Positions 54,046 through 63,906 are shown, numbered from the stretch's first letter. The stretch: 64,000 nt of DNA from an uncultured Lachnobacterium sp. (GCA_937889225.1 CALAST010000079.1:1-64000), one strand, 5' to 3'. Translations and numbers: made by a program. The notes: generated by a model from the letters alone, not told the origin.

Positions 54046-55689
54046 TTATGCATGGTTGCGATATTTTCCAATAATCGCCTCTGCTACTTTGATACCGTCC
54101 ATAGCCGCAGACGTAATTCCGCCTGCATATCCTGCCCCTTCTCCGCATGGATATAAGCCGCTTACCATACTTTCAAATGCTTCATTTCGCAAAATACGAA
54201 CCGGAGAAGATGTACGGCTTTCAATTCCGGATAAGATTGCATCGTTTCTGTCAAAGTTTGGTATGATATGACCAAAATGCTGCATTCCATCTGCAAATGC
54301 TTGTTCCATTTCCGAATTTAATAATCCTCTTAAATTTGCAAATGCAGTCATACCCTTTGTATTGGATGAAAAATCACCATATGCCTGCGAAATACGGTTT
54401 TCTTTAAAATCTCCAAACAACTGCTGCGGGATTTTACCATTTGCCAATAAATAGGCTTTTCGCTCTAAACTTCTTTGGTAGGCAAGACCTATTAACGGAT
54501 GATTTTCTTTTTGCGAATGTTCGCTTAATGCATGTTCGTTTTCTTGGGAAATTTCATGCAAGAAATCTTCCATTCCAACCGAAACAATAATCGCACTATT
54601 TGCGGTAGACGAATCTCGTTTTGAATAACTCATTCCATTTACAACCAAACGCTGTTCTTCCGAAGAAGCATTTACAACATAGCCACCCGGACACATGCAA
54701 AAGGAATACACACCTCTCCCATTCGGGAAATTAGCGGTTACTTTATACGGAGATGGTGGAAGCAACGTTGATTTTTTCTGTAATCCATACATTGCATGAT
54801 TTATCATATCTTGTGGATGTTCCACACGAAAACCGACTGCAAAGTTTTTCGCTTCCATTGGTACATGTAAGTCATACAACCGCTCAAAGGTATCTCTTGC
54901 ACTATGGCCTAAAGCTAAAATAACAACTGATGCATCAAACTGTTTTGTACCACACAAAACCCCTTTTATCGTATTATCTTCTATTATAAAATCGGTCACA
55001 CAAGTATTAAAATGAATAGCACTTCCTTTTTCCAAAAGGTAATTTCGCATATTTTTTACCACTTCGCATAATATGTCTGTTCCGATATGTGGTTTATTTT
55101 CATATAAAATCGTTTCGGGTGCACCAAACCGCACGAATGTTTCAAGCACAAAACGATTGCGGTTGGCAGGGTCTTTTACTAATGTGTTCAGTTTCCCATC
55201 CGAAAACGTACCAGCCCCGCCTTCTCCAAACTGTACATTGGAAGCAGTATTTAAAATGCCTGTTTTCCAAAATTGTGCCACATCACTCGTGCGTTCTTCC
55301 ACAGTTTTTCCTCTTTCTATTAAAACAGGGCAAAATCCTGCTTCAACAAGGATATACGCTGCAAACAAACCTGCCGGACCTGCTCCAATAATCAGAGGCG
55401 GATGCTGCAAAGTTTCTTCCCCACAATCAGGCAAATGATATGTTTTATCCTTTGCAATGGAAACCGACGGAATATTTATTTTTTTTACAATTTTCTGTTC
55501 GTTCGCCACGTTTACAAGACAAGAATACACATAATAAAGTTCCGGCTTTTGTCTTGCATCCAAAGACTTCTTTTCGATACAATATGTAAACGTCTGGCTT
55601 TTGTCCAGACGAAGCACTTTTCGTATTTTTTTTGCCAATTCCACTTCTGAGTGGGAGATTGGCAATTTTATTTGATTAATCTGAATCAT
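54046..55689 (-). CDS. FAD-dependent oxidoreductase (uncharacterised dehydrogenase family)
   Basis: The 547-residue flavoprotein has an N-terminal small domain (1-90), then the FAD loop GAGPAGLFAAYIL (about 101-113), FGEGGAGTFSDGKLNT and the C-terminal GLYPCGEGAGYAGGITSAAMDGIKVAE. It is the widespread clostridial family annotated as NAD(P)/FAD-dependent oxidoreductase, of unknown substrate. ATG 55689 follows AGAGGAAAC; the frame opens at 55722 without a site. Confidence 0.88.
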   Translation of the reverse strand: MIQINQIKLPISHSEVELAKKIRKVLRLDKSQTFTYCIEKKSLDARQKPELYYVYSCLVNVANEQKIVKKINIPSVSIAKDKTYHLPDCGEETLQHPPLIIGAGPAGLFAAYILVEAGFCPVLIERGKTVEERTSDVAQFWKTGILNTASNVQFGEGGAGTFSDGKLNTLVKDPANRNRFVLETFVRFGAPETILYENKPHIGTDILCEVVKNMRNYLLEKGSAIHFNTCVTDFIIEDNTIKGVLCGTKQFDASVVILALGHSARDTFERLYDLHVPMEAKNFAVGFRVEHPQDMINHAMYGLQKKSTLLPPSPYKVTANFPNGRGVYSFCMCPGGYVVNASSEEQRLVVNGMSYSKRDSSTANSAIIVSVGMEDFLHEISQENEHALSEHSQKENHPLIGLAYQRSLERKAYLLANGKIPQQLFGDFKENRISQAYGDFSSNTKGMTAFANLRGLLNSEMEQAFADGMQHFGHIIPNFDRNDAILSGIESRTSSPVRILRNEAFESMVSGLYPCGEGAGYAGGITSAAMDGIKVAEAIIGKYRNHA

Positions 55690-55708
55690 AGTTTCCTCTT
55701 TAATATCA

Positions 55709-56911
55709 TCATTTACTTGCATTTATTGCCGCCAAATACCCGCTTCCCCATGCAAAATGCAGGTTATAACCACCACAGATGCCATCTACGTCCAAAACCT
55801 CTCCTGCAAAATACAGATTTTTTATATATTTTGATTCTAAAGTGGACAATTCAATCTCATCCGCAGAAATTCCACCTGTGCAAACCTGAGCAAATTCAAA
55901 ATCACGGGGTTTCTCAATTGTTACGATTATATTTTGCAAACAATCAGCAATTTCTTTTAATTCTTTTTTGGAATATTGTCCTGATGCTGTCTTTTTAAAA
56001 TTACCTAAAACAGCATCTCCAAGTTTTTGGTTAATCAGCCCATTTAACAGATTGCCACCTAAGCGATTGCGAAACATCAATTCTTCCATAAGTTGCTCCA
56101 GTGTAAAATCCGGCAGCAAATTTATGCAAACTTGTGTCTTTTTCTTTGCATATAATGCGGTGGATAGGCAATGGCTGATTTGAAATACCGGAATTCCGGA
56201 AATTCCATAGTCCGTAAATTGAATCTCACCTGTATCTTCTTTTAGCATTTGCCCATTCACAACTGCTTGTACCGTTCCATTCGCACGCACACCACTTATC
56301 TTTTTAAACGGCAATCCTTTCGCATAAAATGCACAAAGTACAGGCAAAATAGGAACAAAGCGATGTCCCAATCCTTTTATTGCATCAAAAAGAGAGCCAT
56401 TGCTTCCTAATTTTGGCGAAGCTAAAAGCCCACAGGCAATAATCACTTTTTTTCCACGGAATACGCCATTATTTGTTTTCAATTCAAATCCATATTTTTG
56501 CGGAATAATCTTCTGTACACATACGTCACATTGTATCGTAACATCTAATCGGTTTAATTCATTCTCAAAAGCGACCACAACGGAAGCTGCCTGCTCACTT
56601 GCCGGATAATAATAACCATTTTTGCATTTTGGATAAATACCGATTTCATGGAAAAAGGAAAGGCAATCTTCTTTTGTAAAATGGGAAAGTATCTGCTCAA
56701 TCAGTGCTTTCCTTCCAAAGAAAGCACTTTGTTCCATATATGCATTTGTAAAGTTGCACTTTCCATTTCCCGTAGCAAGAATTTTCTTTCCACATTTATC
56801 CATCTGTTCTAAAACAAGCACATGTTTTCCCTGTTTTGCAGCTGTTCTTGCTGCCATAAGACCGGAAGCACCTGCACCTATTACGATAATATCCCAATTC
56901 ATACTTTTCAT
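55709..56911 (-). CDS. HI0933-family flavoprotein (YhiN/BaiN-like)
   Basis: The 400-residue flavoprotein has the GxGxxG loop IVIGAGASGLMAA (about 9-21), the family signature GKKILATGNGKCNFTN and the ending FAGEVLDVDGICGGYNLHFAWGSGYLA. Members bind FAD; one (BaiN) reduces bile-acid intermediates in gut Clostridia, but most are uncharacterised, so no substrate is given. Start ATG 56911 follows AAAAGGAT. It ends 19 bases before the next flavoprotein start, so the two are one operon. Confidence 0.9.
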   Translation of the reverse strand: MKSMNWDIIVIGAGASGLMAARTAAKQGKHVLVLEQMDKCGKKILATGNGKCNFTNAYMEQSAFFGRKALIEQILSHFTKEDCLSFFHEIGIYPKCKNGYYYPASEQAASVVVAFENELNRLDVTIQCDVCVQKIIPQKYGFELKTNNGVFRGKKVIIACGLLASPKLGSNGSLFDAIKGLGHRFVPILPVLCAFYAKGLPFKKISGVRANGTVQAVVNGQMLKEDTGEIQFTDYGISGIPVFQISHCLSTALYAKKKTQVCINLLPDFTLEQLMEELMFRNRLGGNLLNGLINQKLGDAVLGNFKKTASGQYSKKELKEIADCLQNIIVTIEKPRDFEFAQVCTGGISADEIELSTLESKYIKNLYFAGEVLDVDGICGGYNLHFAWGSGYLAAINASK

Positions 56912-57062
56912 TATCCTTTTCTTATGCAATACAAGCAATCGTGTGCCGGTTAGATTTATTTTCTTTCATAAGCAAAAAAGAATGATAGCACACTCGTTTA
57001 ACAGTTTATCATAAGAAAGTCAAAGTGTAAAGCGTTCAAGTTGCTGTTCAAGAACACGAAAC

Positions 57063-57434
57063 TTAGCTGGAATAACTCTCTAAAAAATCATATAAATCAG
57101 ATTCGGTCTTCAAAAAAATGCCCTTCTTTAAATTCTCAAGAAGCTCTATTGGCAAATCCTCTGTTGCAATTCCGGTTTCCATATAAAATTGGTTTGTTCG
57201 GGCTTCATATACAACAAGTTGATTATCTTTTTCCAAAATATAAAACATATATTCCGATGCTTCCTGCTTGATATCGACTTCAACCAATTCCTGTGATTCT
57301 TGCGTATCTTCTGTAATTTGTGTATGGTCTGCTTGCTCATATTCTTTTTTGGTATTGTTAAATTTTATAAATGCCAAACTTAATGCAATAAGTACAACGG
57401 ACAAAAAAATGCAGACACTTATTTGTTTTTTCAT
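57063..57434 (-). CDS. Membrane-anchored BofC-C-like protein
   Basis: The 123-residue product has one N-terminal helix (about 5-22), an acidic linker and a C-terminal domain with YMFYILEKDNQLVVYEARTNQFYMETGI and LKKGIFLKTESDLYDFLESYSS, which resembles the BofC C-terminal domain of sporulation regulators. GTG-like ribosome site GGGGTGAT precedes ATG 57434. It stands between the flippase and the flavoprotein genes. Function unknown. Confidence 0.6.
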   Translation of the reverse strand: MKKQISVCIFLSVVLIALSLAFIKFNNTKKEYEQADHTQITEDTQESQELVEVDIKQEASEYMFYILEKDNQLVVYEARTNQFYMETGIATEDLPIELLENLKKGIFLKTESDLYDFLESYSS

Positions 57435-57492
57435 ATTATCACCCCAAATAAGTATCTGCATATTTTTATGTTTTATTCAAATTTTGGTTCAA

Positions 57493-59163
57493 CTATTTAT
57501 TTTTCAATAAATGTGCTTTCTTTGCAAGAGCTACTATCAAATGTCCTTTCGGGAATCTGCGAATGTCATCTTCGGATAAGCCTTTCAGCAACAACAGAAC
57601 AACCGCATAAACAAGTACTGCAATAATAATGGAAATACATAAGGCTACCGCATTGTTATTGAAAACACTATAGAACAGCTGATATACACCATATGCTATA
57701 GCTCCCATAATTGCAGATGCAATTGCCGGAATAAGAAACGTTTTTTGAATTTCCTGCTTATATCCGCTATATCTTTGTAAATCTCTTGCATTTAAAATGC
57801 ACATCACAAGTGCAAAGAATGCATTTGCAACAACAACCGCATAAATATTCAGACGGAAAAACAACATAAGTCCTACAAGAAGTATGATATGTGCAACTAA
57901 CGCAATCGCTGCATTTTTTACAGGCACATTTAGTTTATTGATACCTTGCAATAGCCCGTTGGAAAGCGTGGACATGGAATAAAATACGACTGCTGCAGAA
58001 CCGATTAGCATAATCTGCGATGCCATATCCAAAGTTTCCATTGTTCCAGGGAATAGCAACATAAAAATCGGTTTTGCAAGCACAGCCAGTCCCACACAAC
58101 TTGGGATAGCAATTACCATAACAAATCGCATAGCCGCATTAATAAGATTACGCACCTGCTTGTCATTTTCTGCTGCAAATGCCGCGGTAAGTGTAGGCAC
58201 GCTTGAAGCTGCAAGTGCTGAGGAAATGGAAATCGGCACGTTGATGAGTACCTTATACTTTCCGGAAAATACGCCCCACCATACATCAATCTCATTTGTT
58301 GTATAACCTTGAAGCGTTGCAATATTTTTAAATAACGCCTGGTCGATAATACCGCTGATATTGTAGATGGTCGTGCTTAATAATACAGGAATAATCGTAA
58401 CGATAAGAATCTTCATCGTATAGGTGAAAGAATTAACTTTTACGCCCCTCTCACGCTTCATTTTCTTTTTGAAAACTCGCATATAGGCATAAAATACAAA
58501 TAACATAAATGCTAAGCCTGAAATCGCACCAATATTTGTACCAAGCGTTCCGCCAGCCGCACCGTAGGCTGCTGCATAGCTTTCCGGGTCACCTAAGACA
58601 GCACCGATGTTTTTCCCACGCTCAAATAATACGTAGGCTGCCCATACGCTGACAACGGCATTTACAATTTGCTCAATCACTTGGGAAATTGCAGTTGGCA
58701 TCATCGTTCCCATGCCTTGGAAAAATCCACGTAAAACGCCTAATACAGCAACGATTACTAAAACAGGTGCTAAAATCTTTAAAGCAAACACGCTAAGTGG
58801 CGTTTGAAGTAGCGAAGTAAACAATTCCGCACCAAAATAAATGATTATGGTAGCTGTTAATCCGGTAAGGATAGCAAAAGTAAGTGCTCCTTTTAAAATC
58901 TCATAAGCATGCCGTCTTTGCCCCTTAGCAATGCGGGTAGAAACCAACTTAGAAACAGCAAGCGGCAAACTGTATGATGAAATAATCAGCATAATATTAT
59001 AGATTTCAAAAGCACAGCTATAATAATTATTTCCGGTATCTCCGATAATATTTGTCATAGGAAGGCGGTATACAAGACCGATAATACGGCTGATAATAGA
59101 GGCTACCGCTAAAATAGACCCTTGTACTAAAAATCCCGCCCCATTATTTTCTTTTTTATTCAT
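57493..59163 (-). CDS. SpoVB/MurJ-like polysaccharide flippase (MOP superfamily)
   Basis: The 556-residue membrane protein has about fourteen helices and MVF/polysaccharide-synthesis motifs: GSILAVASIISRIIGLVYRLPM near the start, PLAVSKLVSTRIAKG, GFFQGMGTMMPTAISQVIEQIVNA, and SSALAASSVPTLTAAFAAE. It belongs with the MurJ/SpoVB lipid-linked sugar flippases of Clostridia. Whether it moves lipid II or another precursor cannot be told. It starts 15 bases after ybeY ends. Confidence 0.88.
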   Translation of the reverse strand: MNKKENNGAGFLVQGSILAVASIISRIIGLVYRLPMTNIIGDTGNNYYSCAFEIYNIMLIISSYSLPLAVSKLVSTRIAKGQRRHAYEILKGALTFAILTGLTATIIIYFGAELFTSLLQTPLSVFALKILAPVLVIVAVLGVLRGFFQGMGTMMPTAISQVIEQIVNAVVSVWAAYVLFERGKNIGAVLGDPESYAAAYGAAGGTLGTNIGAISGLAFMLFVFYAYMRVFKKKMKRERGVKVNSFTYTMKILIVTIIPVLLSTTIYNISGIIDQALFKNIATLQGYTTNEIDVWWGVFSGKYKVLINVPISISSALAASSVPTLTAAFAAENDKQVRNLINAAMRFVMVIAIPSCVGLAVLAKPIFMLLFPGTMETLDMASQIMLIGSAAVVFYSMSTLSNGLLQGINKLNVPVKNAAIALVAHIILLVGLMLFFRLNIYAVVVANAFFALVMCILNARDLQRYSGYKQEIQKTFLIPAIASAIMGAIAYGVYQLFYSVFNNNAVALCISIIIAVLVYAVVLLLLKGLSEDDIRRFPKGHLIVALAKKAHLLKNK

Positions 59164-59178
59164 GATAAGTTCCTCGTT

Positions 59179-59676
59179 TTATCGTAATATGTTTAGTTTC
59201 GCAAGAATTTCTTCCTGTTTTTGTTCCATGACCTTTGCATCTTCCGGTGTCATATGGTCATAACCAAACAAATGAAGCATGCTGTGGGTAATCAGAAAAG
59301 CAAATTCACGAAGTTCGCTGTGCCCATAGCTTTCTGCTTGTTCTTTTACTTTGTCAACAGAAATCACAATATCTCCAAGCATTGCTTCTCCCGTATCCGG
59401 ATTAAAATCACTTTCGTCCTCCGCTTCTAAAAATGCAAACTCTCCCGGCACATCATAAGAAAGCATTGGAAAAGACAATACATCCGTAGGTTTGTCCATA
59501 TTGCGAAATTCTTTATTGATGGCATGAATCCCTTCATTATCGGTAAGTGTTACATTCACTTCCGCTTCATAAGGAAAGTTTGCATATTCAAGACAAAAAT
59601 TGATTACTTCTTCTGCAATTTTCGCATATGCAAACGAAAAAGGCACTTCCACTTCTTCTTCTAAATAAAAACTCAT
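59179..59676 (-). CDS. ybeY: Endoribonuclease YbeY
   Basis: The 165-residue protein has the zinc motif H-x3-H-x5-H in THSMLHLFGYDHMTPED, the REFAFLITHS lead-in and the D-x-PTDVLSFP block. YbeY is needed for 16S rRNA 3' maturation and 70S quality control. ATG 59676 is used because AGGGGG stands 8 bases before it. It follows phoH, the classical order. Confidence 0.96.
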   Translation of the reverse strand: MSFYLEEEVEVPFSFAYAKIAEEVINFCLEYANFPYEAEVNVTLTDNEGIHAINKEFRNMDKPTDVLSFPMLSYDVPGEFAFLEAEDESDFNPDTGEAMLGDIVISVDKVKEQAESYGHSELREFAFLITHSMLHLFGYDHMTPEDAKVMEQKQEEILAKLNILR

Positions 59677-59696
59677 AACCATTTCCCCCTTTATTT

Positions 59697-60680
59697 TTAT
59701 CGTTTGTTTCTGTTTTTCTTTGTCGCTTTTTGTTCATAATCGTCGTAAGCCTGTACAATTTTCTGTACTAATGGATGTCTTACAACGTCATTGCTCGTCA
59801 GTTTGCAAATGCCGATTTCTTCAATATTTTTAAGAACGGATAACGCAACATCAAGACCCGACTTTGCGTTTGGTGCTAAGTCTTTTTGGGTGGCATCACC
59901 TGTAATGACTACTTTTGAGCCAAAACCGATACGAGTTAAAAACATCTTCATTTGTGCAGGGGTTGTATTTTGTGCTTCATCCAAAATAATAAAAGCATTG
60001 TCTAATGTACGTCCACGCATATAGGCAAGCGGTGCTACTTCAATCAAGCCTTTTTCCATGTTTTTTTGGAAACTGTCAGCTCCCATAATCTGATATAATG
60101 CATCATAAAGCGGTCTTAAATAAGGGTCAACCTTGCTTTGCAAATCTCCCGGAAGAAAGCCAAGCTTTTCCCCTGCTTCAATGGCAGGACGTGTTAAAAT
60201 AATCCTGCCGACTTCTTCATTTTTAAAAGCTGTGATTGCCATAGCCATCGCAAGATATGTTTTGCCGGTTCCCGCAGGTCCCATTCCAAAAACAATCATT
60301 TTCTTGCGAATGGCATCTACATAGGCTTTTTGTCCTAACGTCTTTGGTTTGATAGGCTTACCGTTTGTTGTATGACAAATCAAATCTTTGTCAATTTCTA
60401 CCATAACATTCGATTTGTTTTCAGCAAGAAGGGCTATGCCATAATTTACATTCTGTTCCGTAATCGTGTTGCCTCGTTCTGCCAGTTTATTCAATTGGGA
60501 AAATAACTCTGCCGCAGCAGCAGTATTCGATTCATGACCAATAATTTTAATCTGGTCATTGCGAACAACGACGGTAACGCCTAATGCACGTTCTATCTTT
60601 TTGACATGCACATCAAACTGTCCAAAAATATTTGTAATATTGTCAGCCGGAAGCTGTATCAGTTTTTCATTCAAACTCAT
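59697..60680 (-). CDS. phoH: PhoH-family ATPase
   Basis: The 327-residue protein has an N-terminal KH-like domain (about 5-70), Walker A GPAGTGKTYLAM (about 136-147), FIILDEAQNTTPAQMKMFLTRIG and TGDATQKDL. It is linked to RNA turnover with YbeY. It overlaps the yqfD end by 14 bases. Confidence 0.95.
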   Translation of the reverse strand: MSLNEKLIQLPADNITNIFGQFDVHVKKIERALGVTVVVRNDQIKIIGHESNTAAAAELFSQLNKLAERGNTITEQNVNYGIALLAENKSNVMVEIDKDLICHTTNGKPIKPKTLGQKAYVDAIRKKMIVFGMGPAGTGKTYLAMAMAITAFKNEEVGRIILTRPAIEAGEKLGFLPGDLQSKVDPYLRPLYDALYQIMGADSFQKNMEKGLIEVAPLAYMRGRTLDNAFIILDEAQNTTPAQMKMFLTRIGFGSKVVITGDATQKDLAPNAKSGLDVALSVLKNIEEIGICKLTSNDVVRHPLVQKIVQAYDDYEQKATKKNRNKR

Positions 60681-61707
60681 GTATCACTTGTTCCTCCACG
60701 GGTATATTCGTTCCAATTTCTTCTCGGGCTCTAATACTGCCCTTTATAAAGATATAATTTTCATTCTGTTCTATCATAACACGTTTTGCAAGAATTTTAA
60801 CCCCATTTTTCTCTAATTTTTCAAGAAATTGGTTAAATTTAAAAAAAGAAAGCCTTTTTATGGCACTTTCGGTGTCCTCTCCACTAATTTTTGCACCCAA
60901 AAGTTCCATTTCTGTGAGAAATCCATGGTACTCATATGACACATCTCCATAAATTAATGCATCTGCTTTTACGGATAATGTATCCTTAATAACTCCACTA
61001 TCATCAAAAATATCATATTGCCCTAAGACCAAAACATCGCCTGCCAAAACGTTATCGCCTTTTTTTACTACTGCTGTTCCGGTTCGTGTCACAATTGAAT
61101 AGATTTTTGCATCTTTTTGGGTGATATAATCATACCTTTGTATGGTATCTTCTTCCTGAAAAACATATTCCTCATAGAGAGATTCCTTAATATAAATACA
61201 TAGGTTAGTACGGTCTACAAAAACGGAAACCCAAGCCATTTGATTATATTCTTCCCGCAACTGATATTCAATATCAGTACAATGAATGGATTTTCCTTTC
61301 TTTCCAATCAGTTCGTCTGCTGAAATGATTTCTAGGATTTCTGCTGTTGATATTTTATTGTTTCCGGAAATATGGATATTCCAGATATACGTTAGGCTGT
61401 TCAAATAAAGGATTACCGCTACAAATGCAACAACAAACGTCCATTTTAATCTTCTATGGCGATGGCACCAAAACGGAAACCCTTTCTTTTTGAGAATGCG
61501 AAAACGTGTTTTTGTCTTTTTTAAAAATGGACGTATTAAGTAAATATCTTTTAATCTAAGATTTGCCTTTGCCATACGTTCCATATCTGTTGTAATATTC
61601 CATATTTCAATTCCATTTCTTGCACAAAGATTCAAGAAACGATTGAGTTGTCTTCCGTTTAAATGAATACATAAGTAACCGCAAAACCATCGTATCAAAT
61701 TTTTCAT
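60667..61707 (-). CDS. yqfD: Sporulation protein YqfD
   Basis: The 346-residue protein has a cytoplasmic N-terminus, one helix (about 91-112; FVVAFVAVILYLNSLTYIW) and an outer domain with CTDIEYQLREEYNQMAWVSVFVDRTNLCIYIKE and GDNVLAGDVLVLGQYDIFDD. In Bacillus and Clostridia yqfD is sigma-E controlled. Its presence suggests a spore-forming ancestry. Confidence 0.9.
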   Translation of the reverse strand: MKNLIRWFCGYLCIHLNGRQLNRFLNLCARNGIEIWNITTDMERMAKANLRLKDIYLIRPFLKKTKTRFRILKKKGFPFWCHRHRRLKWTFVVAFVAVILYLNSLTYIWNIHISGNNKISTAEILEIISADELIGKKGKSIHCTDIEYQLREEYNQMAWVSVFVDRTNLCIYIKESLYEEYVFQEEDTIQRYDYITQKDAKIYSIVTRTGTAVVKKGDNVLAGDVLVLGQYDIFDDSGVIKDTLSVKADALIYGDVSYEYHGFLTEMELLGAKISGEDTESAIKRLSFFKFNQFLEKLEKNGVKILAKRVMIEQNENYIFIKGSIRAREEIGTNIPVEEQVIHEFE

Positions 61708-61708
61708 G

Positions 61709-61984
61709 CTAATAAAACCTTATTTCTTCCATATATCCGGTTATGATAATTTCTTCTGCGGAATAGAGTTCAATATAGAGTTCCTTTCCTGTCACTTCAA
61801 TGTGGATGTCCTTTGCCAGAATTTCGATATTTTCCTGATTATAATTTAAAATTCCACGATGATTGGAAATAAACAATTCTCGATTTCCGTTTATTTCCAT
61901 ATTGGGAAGCCCAAGCAGGACATCTTTCGGAAGTTCTAATGCATCTATGAAGTTGGCTGCGGTCTTTTTTTTTCGATACTTCAT
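61709..61984 (-). CDS. yqfC: Sporulation protein YqfC (YabP/YqfC family)
   Basis: The 91-residue protein has the YabP/YqfC pattern: ALELPKDVLLGLPNMEINGNRELFISNHRGILNYNQENIEILAKDIHIEVTG in part. It starts the yqfC-yqfD-phoH-ybeY operon; yqfD begins 1 base after it ends. Confidence 0.9.
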   Translation of the reverse strand: MKYRKKKTAANFIDALELPKDVLLGLPNMEINGNRELFISNHRGILNYNQENIEILAKDIHIEVTGKELYIELYSAEEIIITGYMEEIRFY

Positions 61985-62049
61985 AATATACTATATGTTC
62001 GGAAAACTTATCCTATTCAATTTCTCTGTTGTCTGATGCATGAAAATAT

Positions 62050-62097
62050 AAGACGAAAGACAACCAATGCGATTGTTTTATCGTATCGGTTGTCTTG
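62050..62097. terminator. Terminator hairpin between yqfC and the 62143 gene
   Basis: AGACAACC (62058-62065) pairs with GGTTGTCT (62088-62095) around an inner CGAT/ATCG stem. It serves the minus-strand gene ending at 62143. Its GAAAGACAACC text is shared with the terminator at 2894. Confidence 0.7.
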
Positions 62098-62142
62098 ATA
62101 AGGCGGACATTCGAAATCCGCATTTGTCACTTAAAAAAGTTG

Positions 62143-62964
62143 TTATTCAATTATCGATTTGTGAGGCAGCAATTTTTTTGCCTTTGAAATATCAATATTA
62201 ACCCCAAATATTATTTTAATAATCCATGTAAAAAATAAGATTACTGTTATAGGGATACAACAGGTGGTTATTATCAAAACGGCAATCGCATCTATAAATA
62301 TACTGAGTGCATTTTTTGCATTTTCTGTTAATTCGGTTGCTTTCTCTCCTATGCCGGATAGAAAATCTAAAAATCCACTTGTATCTTCCTCTTCAGCAGA
62401 CTTTTCTGCTTCTTCCGAAATTTCATCAATTGTTTCAAATGTTCTTGATATAGACTCATCAAAAGTAGCTTCTATCATATTTGTCACTTTCACGCTTATA
62501 GGAATGATGAAATATATAGCGATAGCAAAAATTGCTAATTTTGCCGCAAGTTTGATTGCAGTGATTTTGAAGTTTTCATGTTCGCAAAAAATATAGATAC
62601 CAACCAATATACATGCAATTGGAATAAGCCAACTAAAAGAAAGGTATCCTAATGTAGTCAGCAAAAACTTCTCCAGATATAGGGTACATATAATAATAAA
62701 CAATGGCGTGGTTAATTCCGAAAGCTGTTCTGCAATTGGAGTCGCTGCATCACCCGGAATTGCGGAAAGAGCTGTCGAAGCAAGTGTCACGGACGTTGTT
62801 AACCCCAATACCTGCATTTTCTTATTATCTAATTCTTCTATTGTAGCAGCATGCACTTCGGGAGATGTTGCATATTTTGATACAACGGTAATGGACAGTA
62901 CTGCTACGAGAATAAGTGCAGCTAATGCTACAAGTTTTTTTAAGAGTATTTTGTTTTCAAACAT
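62143..62964 (-). CDS. Multi-pass membrane protein, function unknown
   Basis: The 273-residue product has an N-terminal hydrophobic segment that could be a signal peptide (KLVALAALILVAVLSITVVSK), four more membrane helices (about 87-103, 108-128, 135-158, 226-250) and an acidic stretch (about 178-202; FETIDEISEEAEKSAEEEDTS) between the third and last. I do not recognise it. The helix pattern recalls small membrane proteins near conjugative modules, but no such genes lie here. It has its own terminator and no clear partner. Confidence 0.6.
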   Translation of the reverse strand: MFENKILLKKLVALAALILVAVLSITVVSKYATSPEVHAATIEELDNKKMQVLGLTTSVTLASTALSAIPGDAATPIAEQLSELTTPLFIIICTLYLEKFLLTTLGYLSFSWLIPIACILVGIYIFCEHENFKITAIKLAAKLAIFAIAIYFIIPISVKVTNMIEATFDESISRTFETIDEISEEAEKSAEEEDTSGFLDFLSGIGEKATELTENAKNALSIFIDAIAVLIITTCCIPITVILFFTWIIKIIFGVNIDISKAKKLLPHKSIIE

Positions 62965-63149
62965 AATGTTTTATCCTCGGTTGATTTTACAATTTTAAAA
63001 CCTATTTTTGTGCAATGTTTCGTATTGCTCAATTATAGTTAAATATACATTTTTCTTGTTTTGATTTTTATTTGTGGTAAGGTTCTCCATAACATACGCA
63101 TAGTAGGTTTTTGAGTTAAACCTCTATTTAATCTCCGCTTATTCAAACT

Positions 63150-63671
63150 TTATTTTACAAAATTACCTTGTTCTTCAAGAGAGAAATTGTAAATTTTATG
63201 TACAATGTTAGGCATTTTACTACTTAACATAATACCGATATTATAAATATCTTTGTCATAATCTATCTGTAATACTGCATTATTAAGATTTCTGTTTAAT
63301 ATATGACAATCCATCTTTGTAAACATTGTATAACTCAATATTAAATCACAACCAAAACTTCTACCAAATGATGTAGCAATATGTAAATTTCTAAATTCTA
63401 AACTTGAATTATCATCTTTTAGATAAAATACAGGTATCTTGTATACATTTACTATTTCAGGAGTTTTACCAAATCCACTTAATACAAATTTTTCATCTAA
63501 TAATATTGCATCAGGAAAAACAATTTTAAATAATCCCTCACTACTACACCAAACAGGCATTGTTGCACCTGTATCAAATAAGCATAAAATTTTTCTATCA
63601 TATTTCGTAATTGTGGTAAATAATGGCTTATCACGATTAGGCTTCAACTTTAATCTTAATACCTTCGACAT
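63150..63671 (-). CDS. Retropepsin-like aspartic protease
   Basis: The 173-residue product has the aspartic-protease motif LCLFDTGATMPVW (about 29-41), Asp-Thr-Gly-Ala with the hydrophobic residues before it, and DLILSYTMF later in the place of the usual loop (DLILGYDLL-like). One motif per chain implies a dimer, like retropepsins. Cytoplasmic: no signal peptide. Its start lies 35 bases inside the preceding gene, so the two are translated together. Substrate unknown. Confidence 0.75.
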   Translation of the reverse strand: MSKVLRLKLKPNRDKPLFTTITKYDRKILCLFDTGATMPVWCSSEGLFKIVFPDAILLDEKFVLSGFGKTPEIVNVYKIPVFYLKDDNSSLEFRNLHIATSFGRSFGCDLILSYTMFTKMDCHILNRNLNNAVLQIDYDKDIYNIGIMLSSKMPNIVHKIYNFSLEEQGNFVK

Positions 63672-63906
63672 TTATAATCCCCAAACTCCCTTCTTCCGTT
63701 GTTCTCTCATAGTCAATTTTCTTTCCCATTTCGTAACATTCAATAATAAATTTATCTACTTCATTATCATCACAGATTGCTATCAACTCACCTGCTTCAA
63801 TAAATCTTCCACTATCCAATTTTGCATTTTCTACAACCACCCACTTATCAGGAAACATTTCTACCATTTGTTCCCATGTGTAATATTTGTTTTCCATTTT
63901 TTTCAT
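63637..63906 (-). CDS. Small acidic partner of the aspartic protease
   Basis: The 89-residue product (MENKYYTWEQMVEMFPDKWVVVENAKLDSG ... CDDNEVDKFIIECYEMGKKI in part) is not recognised by name. It has no membrane segment. ATG 63906 follows a strong AAGGGGG. The 35-base overlap with the protease gene shows a functional pair; it could be an adaptor, substrate or inhibitor. An open frame that runs in from the right edge overlaps its start and is not trusted. Confidence 0.65.
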   Translation of the reverse strand: MKKMENKYYTWEQMVEMFPDKWVVVENAKLDSGRFIEAGELIAICDDNEVDKFIIECYEMGKKIDYERTTEEGSLGIINVEGIKIKVEA

